A DNA stretch of 64,000 nucleotides from Spirosoma endophyticum. Lineage in GTDB: Bacteria; Bacteroidota; Bacteroidia; Cytophagales; Spirosomataceae. The stretch is from assembly GCF_900112365.1 (NCBI RefSeq), contig NZ_FOLQ01000009.1, positions 1-64,000 on the forward strand, written 5' to 3'. The position numbers were made by a program, and so were the translations under genes. Numbering within the stretch: position 1 is the first letter of the stretch; each line of letters opens with the position of its first letter. Positions 18,372 to 29,481 of the stretch are shown piece after piece. The notes under the pieces were generated by a model. That model was not told the origin of the DNA. It ran no database searches and worked only from the letters and a program-made list of their open reading frames with translations.

Positions 18372-19292
18372 TTAATTCCGCTGACTGGCCCGGAAGAGCT
18401 TTTGCTTTTCTTCACGAGTCAGGCTTTCATAGCCAGAACGTGAAATTTTATCCAGAATCATATCAACTTCATCCTGATCGGGAGTTGAAATGGTTGATGA
18501 TGGACTACCTGATGTTGCATAAGCGCTGGTTTGAGCGCTTGTGCTGCTACGTTGGCGATAGGACACTTTCACCGCTGGTTTAGGGCGAAATAAATTATTC
18601 CAGCCATCGGCTAACCAATAAATAGGACGGCCTAAATCAGTGCCGTTCTGCAATAACTTAACATACGTGAAGCCCATCAAAGCACCACCCAAATGAGCTA
18701 AATTTCCTCCTGCATTAGCACCCGCCGACTGTGCAATTGATAGGACAATGAAAAAGAAAACGATGTATTTTATACGAACAGGGCCGAAAAAGAGCAAATG
18801 GAACGTGTAATTCGGTAATAAAGTGGCGGCACCCACGGCTACTGAAAAGGCAGCCGCCGACGCGCCTAGCATGGGTACTGTATCTCGGTTCTGAAAATAG
18901 GGCACCAGATTATACATGGCCAGAAAAACTAACCCACCTGCGATCCCACCCATAATGTACAAACCGATCAAGCGACGATTGCCTAAATATTCATCAATCA
19001 GTTTGCCGAACCAGTACAGAAACAGCATGTTGTAGAGAATATGTAAAATATCGTTGTGCGTAAAAAAGTACGTAATTAATGTCCAGGGCTTATGCAGGAA
19101 TGCATTTACCTCACCGGGCATCATTAGTTGCTCTTCCATGATAATATATACGCCCGACCGCTCTGCCATGGTCAGGCTTACCTTTGCTATCAACAGCACC
19201 AGAAAGACAACAGTGTTGATTAATATCAACTGCACCAACGTATTGTTGGGCTTATTGAATTCGCTCCGAAAATCCTCAAACAACCCGCTCAT
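18372..19292 (-). CDS. Rhomboid family intramembrane serine protease (second copy)
   Basis: This 306-residue membrane protein has six or more hydrophobic segments. The catalytic Ser lies in MLGASAAAFSVAVG (GxSA instead of the usual GxSG) and the His in NLAHLGGALMGF. LYNMLFLYWFGKLIDEYLG carries the usual loop-1/TM2 residues. A polar C-terminal tail of about 90 residues, rich in Ser/Thr, ends in EEKQKLFRASQRN. ATG 19292 lies two bases after the stop of the upstream rhomboid gene, so the pair is coupled; a TTG at 19298 is the alternative start. Confidence 0.88.
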   Translation of the reverse strand: MSGLFEDFRSEFNKPNNTLVQLILINTVVFLVLLIAKVSLTMAERSGVYIIMEEQLMMPGEVNAFLHKPWTLITYFFTHNDILHILYNMLFLYWFGKLIDEYLGNRRLIGLYIMGGIAGGLVFLAMYNLVPYFQNRDTVPMLGASAAAFSVAVGAATLLPNYTFHLLFFGPVRIKYIVFFFIVLSIAQSAGANAGGNLAHLGGALMGFTYVKLLQNGTDLGRPIYWLADGWNNLFRPKPAVKVSYRQRSSTSAQTSAYATSGSPSSTISTPDQDEVDMILDKISRSGYESLTREEKQKLFRASQRN

Positions 19293-19294
19293 CG

Positions 19295-20089
19295 TCAATA
19301 AAACGTTTTTCGCTGTGAATCCCAGTATTTTATTAGTATAAATGCAAATAGCATTCCGCCTATGTGGGCGAAATGAGCTACGTTATCCGTCTGCGTCCGA
19401 TATACACCCGAATAAAGCTCAAAGGCCCCGTAAGCTATAACGAGATATTTTGCTTTAATCGGTATAGGTAGAAACAATAAAAACAGTTCAGTGTTCGGAA
19501 ACAATAAGCCGAAGCCCATTATAACTCCAAAAACGGCTCCAGAGGCACCTACCATTGGTTCATCAACCTGATTAGTGAAAATCTGATTGGCAATGGCAAG
19601 GCTATCCTGAATATTTTTACTGTCGTTCGGATAACTTTTAAACTTTTCAATAAACGGCACCAATCGCTCGTAATACGAAACCGCATGTTGGTCAACAAAG
19701 GCCGAAAAATTGTCGAAACCTGGGTTTAACCGATAGTCCTGAATGGATTCATATACGTCGTGTATCTCAAAATAGTTTACTCCGGAAAACAACAAAGCTG
19801 ACCCTAGACCGCAAAAAAAGTAAAAGAATGTAAATCGACGTGGTCCCCAAGCTTGCTCTAACATGGGCCCGAAAACCAGCAAGCCGATCATATTGCTGAA
19901 AATGTGATTGCCATTTGCATGCAAAAACATGTGCGTCAATAACTGAATCGGATTGAACTTGTCAGACAAAAATGAATGCAAGCCAAATTGCTCAATAATA
20001 ATTCCATTCGCAAATAGGTAATTCGTGATTAGGAATACTATTACATTTATTATCAAAAGTACACGGACTACCGGCGTCAGATTGAACAT
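19295..20089 (-). CDS. Rhomboid family intramembrane serine protease (first copy)
   Basis: This 264-residue polytopic protease has MFLHANGNHIFSNMIGLLV (oxyanion Asn), VGASGAVFGVIMGFGLL (catalytic Ser, GxSG) and VAHFAHIGGMLFAF (catalytic His). A soluble insertion of about 80 residues (YFEIHDVYESIQDYRLNPGF and onward) sits between the first and second conserved helices and is unusual for short bacterial rhomboids. It is the first gene of a two-rhomboid operon. Substrates are unknown. Confidence 0.9.
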   Translation of the reverse strand: MFNLTPVVRVLLIINVIVFLITNYLFANGIIIEQFGLHSFLSDKFNPIQLLTHMFLHANGNHIFSNMIGLLVFGPMLEQAWGPRRFTFFYFFCGLGSALLFSGVNYFEIHDVYESIQDYRLNPGFDNFSAFVDQHAVSYYERLVPFIEKFKSYPNDSKNIQDSLAIANQIFTNQVDEPMVGASGAVFGVIMGFGLLFPNTELFLLFLPIPIKAKYLVIAYGAFELYSGVYRTQTDNVAHFAHIGGMLFAFILIKYWDSQRKTFY

Positions 20090-20123
20090 TCTTATTTCAA
20101 CTAATTTATGCTAATAAACTCAA

Positions 20124-22157
20124 TTATTGGTGAAAAAGTCCTGCAATTTTATCCAACGTCAAAACAATTGTTATCCGTTCACCAGCAGGTGTATAACTAG
20201 GATTGGCCGAGATAAACAATTGGTCTACTAAGGCTCTTCGCTCAGTCGTACTCAACCGTGCCACATGGCGCATCGCCGACCGGCGGGCCAGTGAGCGCGC
20301 CATCGACTCACTTTTGTCTAATTTCAGTCGGCCTGTGTCGGCCCGCAACTGAGCCAGTAGATTCGCGAACAGCTCTTCTTCATTTTCGCCCATCGTTAAT
20401 GTTGGAATTCCCCGGATGACAAAGGTGTTTGCCCCTAATTCATCGAACTCAAAACCGAGATTCATCAGGTCATCGCGCAAATCGAGCGCTAACTGAAAAT
20501 CTACGGGCATTAACGTAATTGTTTTTGGAAATAACAGTTGCTGCGAGGCACCATTCCGTTTGGTTAGTGCAGCATAGAACTGATCATATAAAATTCGTTC
20601 GTAGGCCCGACGCTGATCAATCAACATCATTCCAGACTTGATTGGCGCTAAAAGGTAACGATTCTGGATCTGTACGATGTTATCGTCATCAACGAGCACG
20701 GGTACGGATTCCTCGCCAGACTCTACATTTATCTGTAACTGATTAGCCCGGCTTCCCAATGTAATAGGTTCACTCTCTGTTGGGTGCGACTCCTGTCTGG
20801 CCGCACCCAGCCAGTCCCCTCCCTCTTCGGTGTTACTGGGTAGTTGAACGGGATTATCGGCGCCTGCAACGCCTTCGTATAACGTTTGCCAGTTATTAAC
20901 AGACGGCTTGGCTTTTGGCATGTCGAAGCTGCTTCCAGCCGCTTTATCCAGCGAATCGTTACGTAGCGAGCTACGCTCATTAACAGGTGTGGCCGATGCC
21001 CAGGATGGCGTAATGGGTCGAGCGGTATTCCGTTCAGGAACGTCTGATTTAACCGCTAATCCATCACTACGTTCCGATTTCGTATCGATAGCCGTCGACT
21101 TCCCTGAAGCTGGTCGACCACCCATCAGAAAATTGACATCCGAATCAAAATCGAGTGAAGGCGATAGGTTATATACGCCTACAGCTTTTCGAACGGCCGC
21201 CATCATAATGGCATATACAGATCGCTCGTCGTCGAACTTAATTTCCGTTTTAGTCGGATGTATGTTGATGTCAATATGGGATGGGTCGATTTCAATGAAC
21301 AGTACGTAGAAGGGATGACTCCCTTCGGGTAATGTACCCTCGTAAGCACCCACTACCGCGTGGTGGAGGTAATTATGTTTAATATACCGGTTATTGACAA
21401 AGAAAAACTGCTCATTACGTGCTTTCTTGGCAGACTCTGGCTTACCGATATAGCCATGAACCGTTACGTAGGGCGTTTTTTCCTCACAGTGATTTAACTG
21501 TTCGCGGTAGCTCTTTCCGAACATATCAACGATTCGGCGGCTGAGTTTACCAGCGGGAAGATTATAAATTTCCTGATCGTTATGAAACAGAGAAAAGGCA
21601 ACTTCAGGATTGGCCAGGGATACCCGCTGAAATTCATCAAGGATATGCCGCATCTCCACTGAATTTGACTTCAGGAAGTTGCGTCGGGCGGGTACGTTGA
21701 AGAACAGGTTTTTGATGAGCAGGTTCGTTCCCGGCAGGCACGAAATGGATTCCTGCGTTTTAATGTCAGATCCCTCAATCCGAATCAGCGTGCCCAATTC
21801 CTCTTCTGCCCGGCGGGTACGCATTTCAATTTGAGCTACGGCAGCAATGGAGGCTAGTGCTTCGCCCCGAAACCCCATGGTACGAATGCGGAACAAATCA
21901 TCGGATGAACGAATTTTGGACGTAGCGTGGCGTTCAAAACTCATGCGTGCATCGGTTTCAGTCATGCCGACACCGTCGTCTACAATCTGAATCAGATTTC
22001 GGCCCGCTTCGCGAATGATAACCTGCACCGATTTAGCTTTGGCATCTACCGAGTTCTCAAGCAATTCTTTTACTACCGACGCTGGCCGCTGCACAACCTC
22101 ACCAGCCGCAATCTGGTTGGCAATCGAGTCGGGCAGTAGCTGAATGACGTTTAACAT
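20124..22157 (-). CDS. mutL: DNA mismatch repair protein MutL
   Basis: This 677-residue GHKL ATPase couples MutS recognition to strand removal. The N-terminal ATPase motifs are all present: QIAAGEVVQRPASVVKELLE, NSVDAKAKSVQVII, IVDDGVGM and TMGFRGEALASIAAVA. A polar linker (about 360-470) leads to the dimerisation domain. The endonuclease motif DQHAxxExxxxE reads DQRRAYERILYD, lacking the His and the last Glu, so the nicking site looks degenerate. ATG 22157 gives the usual MLNVIQLLPDSIANQIAAG start. Confidence 0.95.
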   Translation of the reverse strand: MLNVIQLLPDSIANQIAAGEVVQRPASVVKELLENSVDAKAKSVQVIIREAGRNLIQIVDDGVGMTETDARMSFERHATSKIRSSDDLFRIRTMGFRGEALASIAAVAQIEMRTRRAEEELGTLIRIEGSDIKTQESISCLPGTNLLIKNLFFNVPARRNFLKSNSVEMRHILDEFQRVSLANPEVAFSLFHNDQEIYNLPAGKLSRRIVDMFGKSYREQLNHCEEKTPYVTVHGYIGKPESAKKARNEQFFFVNNRYIKHNYLHHAVVGAYEGTLPEGSHPFYVLFIEIDPSHIDINIHPTKTEIKFDDERSVYAIMMAAVRKAVGVYNLSPSLDFDSDVNFLMGGRPASGKSTAIDTKSERSDGLAVKSDVPERNTARPITPSWASATPVNERSSLRNDSLDKAAGSSFDMPKAKPSVNNWQTLYEGVAGADNPVQLPSNTEEGGDWLGAARQESHPTESEPITLGSRANQLQINVESGEESVPVLVDDDNIVQIQNRYLLAPIKSGMMLIDQRRAYERILYDQFYAALTKRNGASQQLLFPKTITLMPVDFQLALDLRDDLMNLGFEFDELGANTFVIRGIPTLTMGENEEELFANLLAQLRADTGRLKLDKSESMARSLARRSAMRHVARLSTTERRALVDQLFISANPSYTPAGERITIVLTLDKIAGLFHQ

Positions 22158-22269
22158 AACGTATAAAATCTCACAGGGTGGCCTTCGCCGTGACATACAA
22201 TATACAAAAATAACAGGTAGTCTTTACGTATAATTCAACGGAATGGCCGGGAAATTGCTTTATATGAAA

Positions 22270-22314
22270 AATGCCACAAGTTCGAAACGGCTGACGTCTC
22301 GCACTTGCGGCATT
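22270..22314 (-). terminator. Terminator after rpsJ
   Basis: A 12-bp stem (22270-22281 with 22303-22314) with one G-U/mismatch position is followed on the minus strand by a T run. It ends the rpsJ transcript before mutL. Confidence 0.75.
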
Positions 22315-22336
22315 CTAAGCCTTTAGCTTCGACTCG

Positions 22337-22642
22337 TTAGACTTTGATTTCTACGTCAACGCCACTCGGTAACTCGAGTTTCATAAGCGCATCAACTGTT
22401 TTCGCACTGCTACTGTAGATGTCCACTAAGCGCTTGTAGGTGCAAAGTTGGAACTGCTCCCGTGCCTTTTTGTTGACGTGGGGCGACCGCAGTACGGTAT
22501 AGATTTCTTTGTTCGTTGGCAATGGGATGGGACCGCTTACGATAGCACCCGTCGATTTAACCGCTTTCACGATTTTCTCGGCCGACTTGTCAACCAGCAT
22601 GTGGTCAAACGATTTCAGCTTAATGCGAATTTTTTGGCTCAT
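22337..22642 (-). CDS. rpsJ: 30S ribosomal protein S10
   Basis: This 101-residue ribosomal protein starts [20 protein letters not shown] and has the conserved [20 protein letters not shown] block and C-terminal [14 protein letters not shown]10 sits in the 30S head and also binds NusB in antitermination (known). The start at ATG 22642 gives the family length; the 20 extra in-frame codons upstream are not expected to be translated. It follows fusA but is separated by a hairpin with a T run. No rplC follows, which is unlike the usual S10 operon. Confidence 0.97.
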   Translation of the reverse strand: MSQKIRIKLKSFDHMLVDKSAEKIVKAVKSTGAIVSGPIPLPTNKEIYTVLRSPHVNKKAREQFQLCTYKRLVDIYSSSAKTVDALMKLELPSGVDVEIKV

Positions 22643-22706
22643 TGTGTTTTGGTTCGTTATGTGAAAGTGCTGTCGAAAGAACCATTTACTCCGACGACAC
22701 AAAAAA

Positions 22707-22736
22707 TGGGCAGTCGGTCGGTTGACCCACTGCCCA
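22707..22736 (-). terminator. Hairpin with T run between fusA and rpsJ
   Basis: An 8-bp stem (TGGGCAGT with ACTGCCCA) has a 14-nt loop and is followed on the minus strand by six T at 22706-22701. It could terminate or attenuate fusA transcription ahead of rpsJ. Confidence 0.75.
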
Positions 22737-22750
22737 ATATCGAATGAGGC

Positions 22751-24868
<2,118 letters not shown>

Positions 24869-25049
24869 TAGCTTGTTATACTGAAAGTTATGTGTTTCTA
24901 AAATCAGAAAGAAGAGTGGGGTGCCTTATGAACACGGCTCTCCTTGCAAATCAGGTCGCAAAATTACTGAATTTCAATCAGAAATCAAAGGCGAAAATAA
25001 AGAATATACTTAGAAATCAATCGCTTGTCGTCTTATTATGGGTTGGTAT

Positions 25050-25498
25050 ATTCTTTGACGACGATGATATAAGCGAAGTTTGCCGCATAGCCCGTTTCGA
25101 CGACGTAGTGAAACAACTGCCGAATGGTCTGGAAACCAATATTTAGGAAAAAGGCGTGAATTTATCGGTTGGTCAGCGACAGCAGTTGGCTCTGGCGAGA
25201 GAAGTGTTAGCCGCCCGCACGAGCGACATTGTACTGTTAGACGAACTAACGAGCAGTGTAGATCCCAAAACCGAGCTGGCTATTTACCGCGAATTGCTAC
25301 GTGAGTTTGCGGATGAAGCGCTGTTTCGACCCTGCATAGATTACATCTGTTACCCTTTTCGATTACATTTATATTATGCGAGACGGTAAAATCGAGGATG
25401 AGGGCAGCTTTTCAACCCTCCGCCAGTACAGTCCTGTTTGCCAGGAAATGTGGGCGCACCGAAAAGAAGTGGTAGAGCAGCCGGAAGAGATAGTATAG
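25050..25498 (+). pseudogene. Remnant of an ABC transporter ATPase domain
   Basis: The reading frame shows the second half of an exporter-type nucleotide-binding domain: VCRIARFDDVVKQLPNGLET, then NLSVGQRQQLALAREVLAAR (signature motif) and IVLLDELTSSVDPKTE (Walker B/D-loop, with Pro changed to Leu). A TAG stop at 25143-25145 interrupts it. Two frameshifts near 25320 and 25356 are needed to reach YIYIMRDGKIEDEGSFSTL and the stop at 25496-25498. The Walker A half and the membrane domain are missing. It is a decayed fragment with no expected function. Confidence 0.85.
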
Positions 25499-25571
25499 AT
25501 GAAAAAATGAACAGATAAATGGTCGGTTCATTTCGTTGAACCGACCATTTATTTGAGATATGAATGCATTC

Positions 25572-26249
25572 TTATTCCACTGGAGCCTCTACGATCGACA
25601 CGATCTTCCATAAGCCCCGAATGTCCTGCAAAGGAACTGTTACGTTGCCACCATTCGGGTTATCGGAGTGAAGCGTTAAATATTTCCGGGTCAGAAGCTC
25701 GTTGTCACGGATGCGCTTGACAACAAAGTAATCCCGATACATAACCGCATAAACGCCCCCCGACTGGTATTCCCAGTTATTTTCACTAACAGGCACCGCC
25801 AGCACTTTAGCACCATGTGCCAACTGCGGACTCATGCTGTTTCCCGAAATCTCCAGCACCACAGCCTGCTTATGACCCTTCAATACCGGCTTGCGCACCC
25901 GAAATGTTTCAGCATCTGTGGTATTGCCGCCTTCCGAATAACTCTCCACGAACGTAGCGTAGAACCGGACAGGTACAAATGGGACCTCAATGGTGTCGTC
26001 ATCAGAAGCCATCATCTTGGCATTTGCCTCAGGCGAGTTCAACACGGGCAAAATACCACGAATTAGATAGTCTGCACTGATTTGGGGATAGCAGGCCAGC
26101 AAACTCATGATCGTATCGTAGGATGGCTTGGCCCGGCCATTCAGAATATTGTAGAACTTGGATGGATTTTCGCCTAACTCCTTGGCTATCTGGTATATAG
26201 TTATGCCAAGGGAGTCGAAAACCTGCTTTAAGCGATCTTGAATTGTCAC
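25572..26249 (-). CDS. HTH / S24-peptidase-like transcriptional repressor
   Basis: This protein of about 225 residues has a Cro/CI-type helix-turn-helix (IYQIAKELGENPSKFYNILN, then KPSYDTIMSLLACY) and a C-terminal LexA/UmuD-like S24 fold. The catalytic Ser is in VLEISGNSMSPQ and the Lys in YFVVKRI. The Ala-Gly or Cys-Gly cleavage site of LexA/UmuD is not visible in the linker. I chose GTG 26249; the frame stays open to 26498 but would then overlap the polymerase gene and the operator. It is divergent from a Y-family polymerase, so it probably represses that gene and itself. Confidence 0.82.
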   Translation of the reverse strand: MTIQDRLKQVFDSLGITIYQIAKELGENPSKFYNILNGRAKPSYDTIMSLLACYPQISADYLIRGILPVLNSPEANAKMMASDDDTIEVPFVPVRFYATFVESYSEGGNTTDAETFRVRKPVLKGHKQAVVLEISGNSMSPQLAHGAKVLAVPVSENNWEYQSGGVYAVMYRDYFVVKRIRDNELLTRKYLTLHSDNPNGGNVTVPLQDIRGLWKIVSIVEAPVE

Positions 26250-26309
26250 AGTATCATCAAGTTTATTTGAACATTTTTCTACCACAACATGGTATAGTAT
26301 TAGTATATA

Positions 26310-26341
26310 TAATACAAGTAAAATATATTGCGCTTGTATTA
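26310..26341. promoter_or_regulatory. Probable operator between the S24 repressor and the Y-polymerase
   Basis: A perfect 9-bp inverted repeat (TAATACAAG at 26310-26318 and CTTGTATTA at 26333-26341) with a 14-bp AT-rich spacer sits in the only gap between two divergent genes. Its size and symmetry fit a dimeric CI-type repressor site. Confidence 0.6.
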
Positions 26342-26406
26342 CAACAAACATACTACAAATACAGACGAATGATAGCATTAAAAGACACTTTCTTACTGTA
26401 AAATTG

Positions 26407-27675
26407 ATGAATCGGAATCGACTTTCGGATAATACGCTGCCTACGGTGCTGTTTGTCGATATGAACAGCTTTTTTGCTTCCTGCGAACAACAGGACAATT
26501 ACTGGTTGCGCGGGCGGCCCGTAGGCGTATGTGTCTATACGGGTCGGCAAGGCTGCATTATTGCACCGTCGATAGAGGCCAAATTGCGGGGTATAAAAAC
26601 AGGTATGCGGTTAGACGAGGCTATGCGTCTGTGCCCTGATCTGGTGCCAGTCCAGACGCACCCCGGCCGCTACCGCGAATATCATGTCAAGATTATTGAG
26701 GTGCTCAAGACGATTTCAGACGACGTAGTACCGAAAAGTATTGACGAGGCTGTCGTGGATTTGACAAACTATCAACTGGTTTACAAAGACATGAGCCAGG
26801 TGGCGCTATGTATCAAGCAGGCAATCTGGCGGGACGTAGGTGACTGGTTGCGTTGTTCGATTGGCATTGCGCCAAATGTATTTCTGGCCAAGCTAGCGTC
26901 CGATATTCAGAAACCCGATGGCCTGACAATTATCACCCCCGATACAATTGACGACGTATTACGCTCACTAAAGCTAACCGATTTGCCGGGTATCGGCCGT
27001 CGTATGGCCGATCGACTCGAAGCAGGCGGTGTTTATACGCCTTTAGAATTACGGTATGCCTCCCCACACCACCTGCGCGCTGTCTGCCAGAGCATTATTG
27101 GCTGGCACTGGCATTTGCGGTTGAATTTTGGGGGTGAGGTGGATCTGGATACGAACACTAATAACAAGAGTATGTCGGCGATGCGCACAATTGCCGCCGA
27201 TCAGCGGAATCCTGAAAGTCTGGATGAATTGCTGCAATCACTTTGCCTGACGCTCGAACGGCGCATGGTGCAACAAGGCGTATTTTGCCAGGATATGTCG
27301 TTTTCCTGCCGCTACCATACCGGTAAAACTTATAATTATGAAGCCCATTTCCCAAACCCTAAACAGGACGGTATTGAACTGTACGGAATTATTCGGGAGC
27401 GGTTGGTCAGGTTTCAGGAAGCGCATAAGTGCGAACCGGTACTTAACGAACACCTGCGTAGTATGTGCGTAGCTGTTTTTCGATTTATCCCAAGTGAAGT
27501 CGTGCCGCTAAGCTTATTCGAGAACAATACGCGCGAGGGGAAATTCCGCCAGACATTATATGATCTGAAGGCAAAGTTTGGTGCTGACAAACTTATTCGA
27601 GCTACCGAACTGCGTGACAATCCTGTCTATAAGGATGTAATTGGGTTCGGCAACATCAAGGATTTGGAAAAGTAA
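26407..27675 (+). CDS. Y-family DNA polymerase (DinB/UmuC-like)
   Basis: This 422-residue translesion polymerase has the catalytic motifs FVDMNSFFASCEQQ (first Asp) and SIDEAVVDLT (Asp-Glu pair). DLPGIGRRMADRLEAGGV is the helix-hairpin-helix of the thumb. The little-finger domain occupies the last 180 residues. No clear beta-clamp peptide is visible at the C-terminus. The ATG at 26407 is used; TTG 26404 just precedes it. With the divergent S24 gene this recalls umuDC-type SOS pairs, though here the S24 partner also has an HTH. Confidence 0.92.
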   Translation: MNRNRLSDNTLPTVLFVDMNSFFASCEQQDNYWLRGRPVGVCVYTGRQGCIIAPSIEAKLRGIKTGMRLDEAMRLCPDLVPVQTHPGRYREYHVKIIEVLKTISDDVVPKSIDEAVVDLTNYQLVYKDMSQVALCIKQAIWRDVGDWLRCSIGIAPNVFLAKLASDIQKPDGLTIITPDTIDDVLRSLKLTDLPGIGRRMADRLEAGGVYTPLELRYASPHHLRAVCQSIIGWHWHLRLNFGGEVDLDTNTNNKSMSAMRTIAADQRNPESLDELLQSLCLTLERRMVQQGVFCQDMSFSCRYHTGKTYNYEAHFPNPKQDGIELYGIIRERLVRFQEAHKCEPVLNEHLRSMCVAVFRFIPSEVVPLSLFENNTREGKFRQTLYDLKAKFGADKLIRATELRDNPVYKDVIGFGNIKDLEK

Positions 27676-27711
27676 GTCCGTACGTATTTGTCTGAAAACG
27701 CACAGACTTAC
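27672..27711. terminator. Hairpin between convergent Y-polymerase and pirin genes
   Basis: GTAAGTC (27672-27678) pairs with GACTTAC (27705-27711), and an inner GTCTG/CAGAC stem adds a second arm. It overlaps both stop codon regions and may serve both genes. There is no strong T run. Confidence 0.4.
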
Positions 27712-27715
27712 CTAC

Positions 27716-28576
27716 TTAATTTAGGACACCCATTTTCCCGGCCTGGAAATCTTCAAAAGCAGCCAGAATCTCCTCGCGGGTGTTCATGACAAATGGCCCG
27801 TAAACAGCTAATGGCTCACGGATTGGTTCGCCTGCCAGCATGAGCAGTTTCGCATCCGACGTAGTTGAAAGCGTTACAAAGTCACCATCTGGATTGGTCA
27901 GCGCGATTTGACCACGTACTAACTGTTCGTTATTAATCGTTGCCGACCCACGCAGCACGTAAACCATCAATGAGTAATCTGAAGGAACGGCAAGCGTTTC
28001 AGATTGGCCCTGGGTCAACGTCAAATCGGCGACGATAATTGGGCTGAACGTACTGGCAGGCCCTTTCGAACCACCTAGCTCGCCCGCAATAACGCGCAAT
28101 TTTCCACCACCCGGCAATGTCGTTGTCGGAATCAGTGACGAAGCAATATCTTGATAACGAGGTGCGTTCATCTTGTCTTTTGCTGCCAGATTGACCCATA
28201 ACTGCACAAAATCAAGTTGACCACCCTGACGGGAAAAGGCCCGTTCATGTTTTTCTTCGTGGATAATACCCGAAGCAGCTGTCATCCACTGCACATCGCC
28301 AGCAAAAAGTTTGCCGTGGTTGCCTGCCGAATCACGATGTTCCAGAGCGCCTTCATAAACGATAGTTACCGTTTCGAAACCCCGATGCGGATGCTCATCC
28401 ACACCTTTCGGTTGTTCGGATGGCTGCACTTTCATGGGACCATGGTGATCTAACAGCAGGAATGGATTGAATGGCCGCGACCCTTGCGGATGAAAGGCAT
28501 TCAATCCGATGAAACCATCACCAACGTTATTGGGTGTGGCTGTACGTATATCTGATAGTGTGCGTTGTGTTTTCAT
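27716..28576 (-). CDS. Pirin family protein (cupin, quercetinase-like)
   Basis: This 286-residue bicupin contains the pirin metal motifs FLLLDHHGPM, DEHPHRGFETVTI (two His ligands) and GDVQWMTAASGIIHEEKH (His and Glu ligands). Bacterial pirins bind iron, and some oxidise quercetin or modulate metabolic enzymes (known); the role here cannot be assigned. It is a single gene, convergent with the polymerase, and lies about 85 bp upstream of the Fpg gene's end. Confidence 0.9.
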   Translation of the reverse strand: MKTQRTLSDIRTATPNNVGDGFIGLNAFHPQGSRPFNPFLLLDHHGPMKVQPSEQPKGVDEHPHRGFETVTIVYEGALEHRDSAGNHGKLFAGDVQWMTAASGIIHEEKHERAFSRQGGQLDFVQLWVNLAAKDKMNAPRYQDIASSLIPTTTLPGGGKLRVIAGELGGSKGPASTFSPIIVADLTLTQGQSETLAVPSDYSLMVYVLRGSATINNEQLVRGQIALTNPDGDFVTLSTTSDAKLLMLAGEPIREPLAVYGPFVMNTREEILAAFEDFQAGKMGVLN

Positions 28577-28662
28577 AATTCATGTAGATACATGTAATGT
28601 CGAAACCAACTTAGTTGCACGCTAGTTCATTAATAGACTTCTTAAGCGGGTAGCCCATGTAC

Positions 28663-29481
28663 TTATGGGAGCACCTGATCTTTTGGGCAGAAGAAGGTAG
28701 TGCGTCCACCCACGACCGAGCGTTCAATGCGGGTTTTACAATGCGGACAATATTTGTGCGCTTCGAGATCATCATAAGGAGAATCGTCCCACTCGCGAAC
28801 GTGAATCAGGAAGTCAACCGGGAAATCCCGGTACGTAGCTTCGTAACGGATGGCCGTTTCGAGGACGAGCAGAATGGCATCATGAAGATGACTCATCTGA
28901 GCGTCGGAGAGTGAATCTGCCCGCTGCTCGGGATGGATATGCGCCTGAAACAGCACTTCGTCGACAATCCAGTTTCCTAAGCCGGCCACAATACTCTGGT
29001 CGAGCAATACGGGTTTTATTAAAGCTTTCTTGCGCCGGATACGCTCGGTCAATTCGGGTAATGAAATCGCCAGACCGTCGGGGCCGATTTTCTTTTGTTT
29101 CAAAAAAGCCTCTATATCATCTACTAAACCAACACGTTCGAATTTACGCGGACAGAGGAAACCAAGGTTAAACCCACTGGTAAACTCAAATACAATTCGG
29201 GCAAAGCGCGGCCGATCGAGCGAAGCGTGGTAGTATTCCAGATCACCCGTCATGCCAAAATGCATATGAACAATCACATTGGCTACGTCGGTTAAAACGA
29301 ATAGATTTTTGCCAATACGGCGCGTACCCGTAAACTGCCTTCCGTCCAGCGTACTCGCTAATGTGGCGTAATCAGTTGTCAGTAATTTTTTATCCTCGAC
29401 CTCAATATGGCTAATGGGCTGGTATAGTGAAGACGTTTCGAGGTATTGGCGTCTGATCTCAACTTCGGGAAGTTCGGGCAT
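28663..29481 (-). CDS. Formamidopyrimidine-DNA glycosylase / Nei-like AP lyase
   Basis: This 272-residue base-excision enzyme has the catalytic N-terminus MPELPEVEIRRQYLE (Pro2 nucleophile, Glu3) and the beta-clamp Lys in RRIGKNLFVLTD. The helix-two-turn-helix (LLDQSIVAGLGNWIVDEVLF) and a C-terminal zinc finger (HKYCPHCKTRIE, then TTFFCPKDQ) complete it. The finger's last Cys is present, and the residues after it are short. It removes oxidised bases such as 8-oxoG or formamidopyrimidines; Fpg versus Nei is not decided here. Confidence 0.92.
   Translation of the reverse strand: MPELPEVEIRRQYLETSSLYQPISHIEVEDKKLLTTDYATLASTLDGRQFTGTRRIGKNLFVLTDVANVIVHMHFGMTGDLEYYHASLDRPRFARIVFEFTSGFNLGFLCPRKFERVGLVDDIEAFLKQKKIGPDGLAISLPELTERIRRKKALIKPVLLDQSIVAGLGNWIVDEVLFQAHIHPEQRADSLSDAQMSHLHDAILLVLETAIRYEATYRDFPVDFLIHVREWDDSPYDDLEAHKYCPHCKTRIERSVVGGRTTFFCPKDQVLP

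Noticed and set aside
26250..26498. 83-codon N-terminal extension of the S24 repressor with a hydrophobic segment
   Set aside because: It would cross the operator dyad and the polymerase start, and its sequence looks like translated AT-rich promoter DNA.
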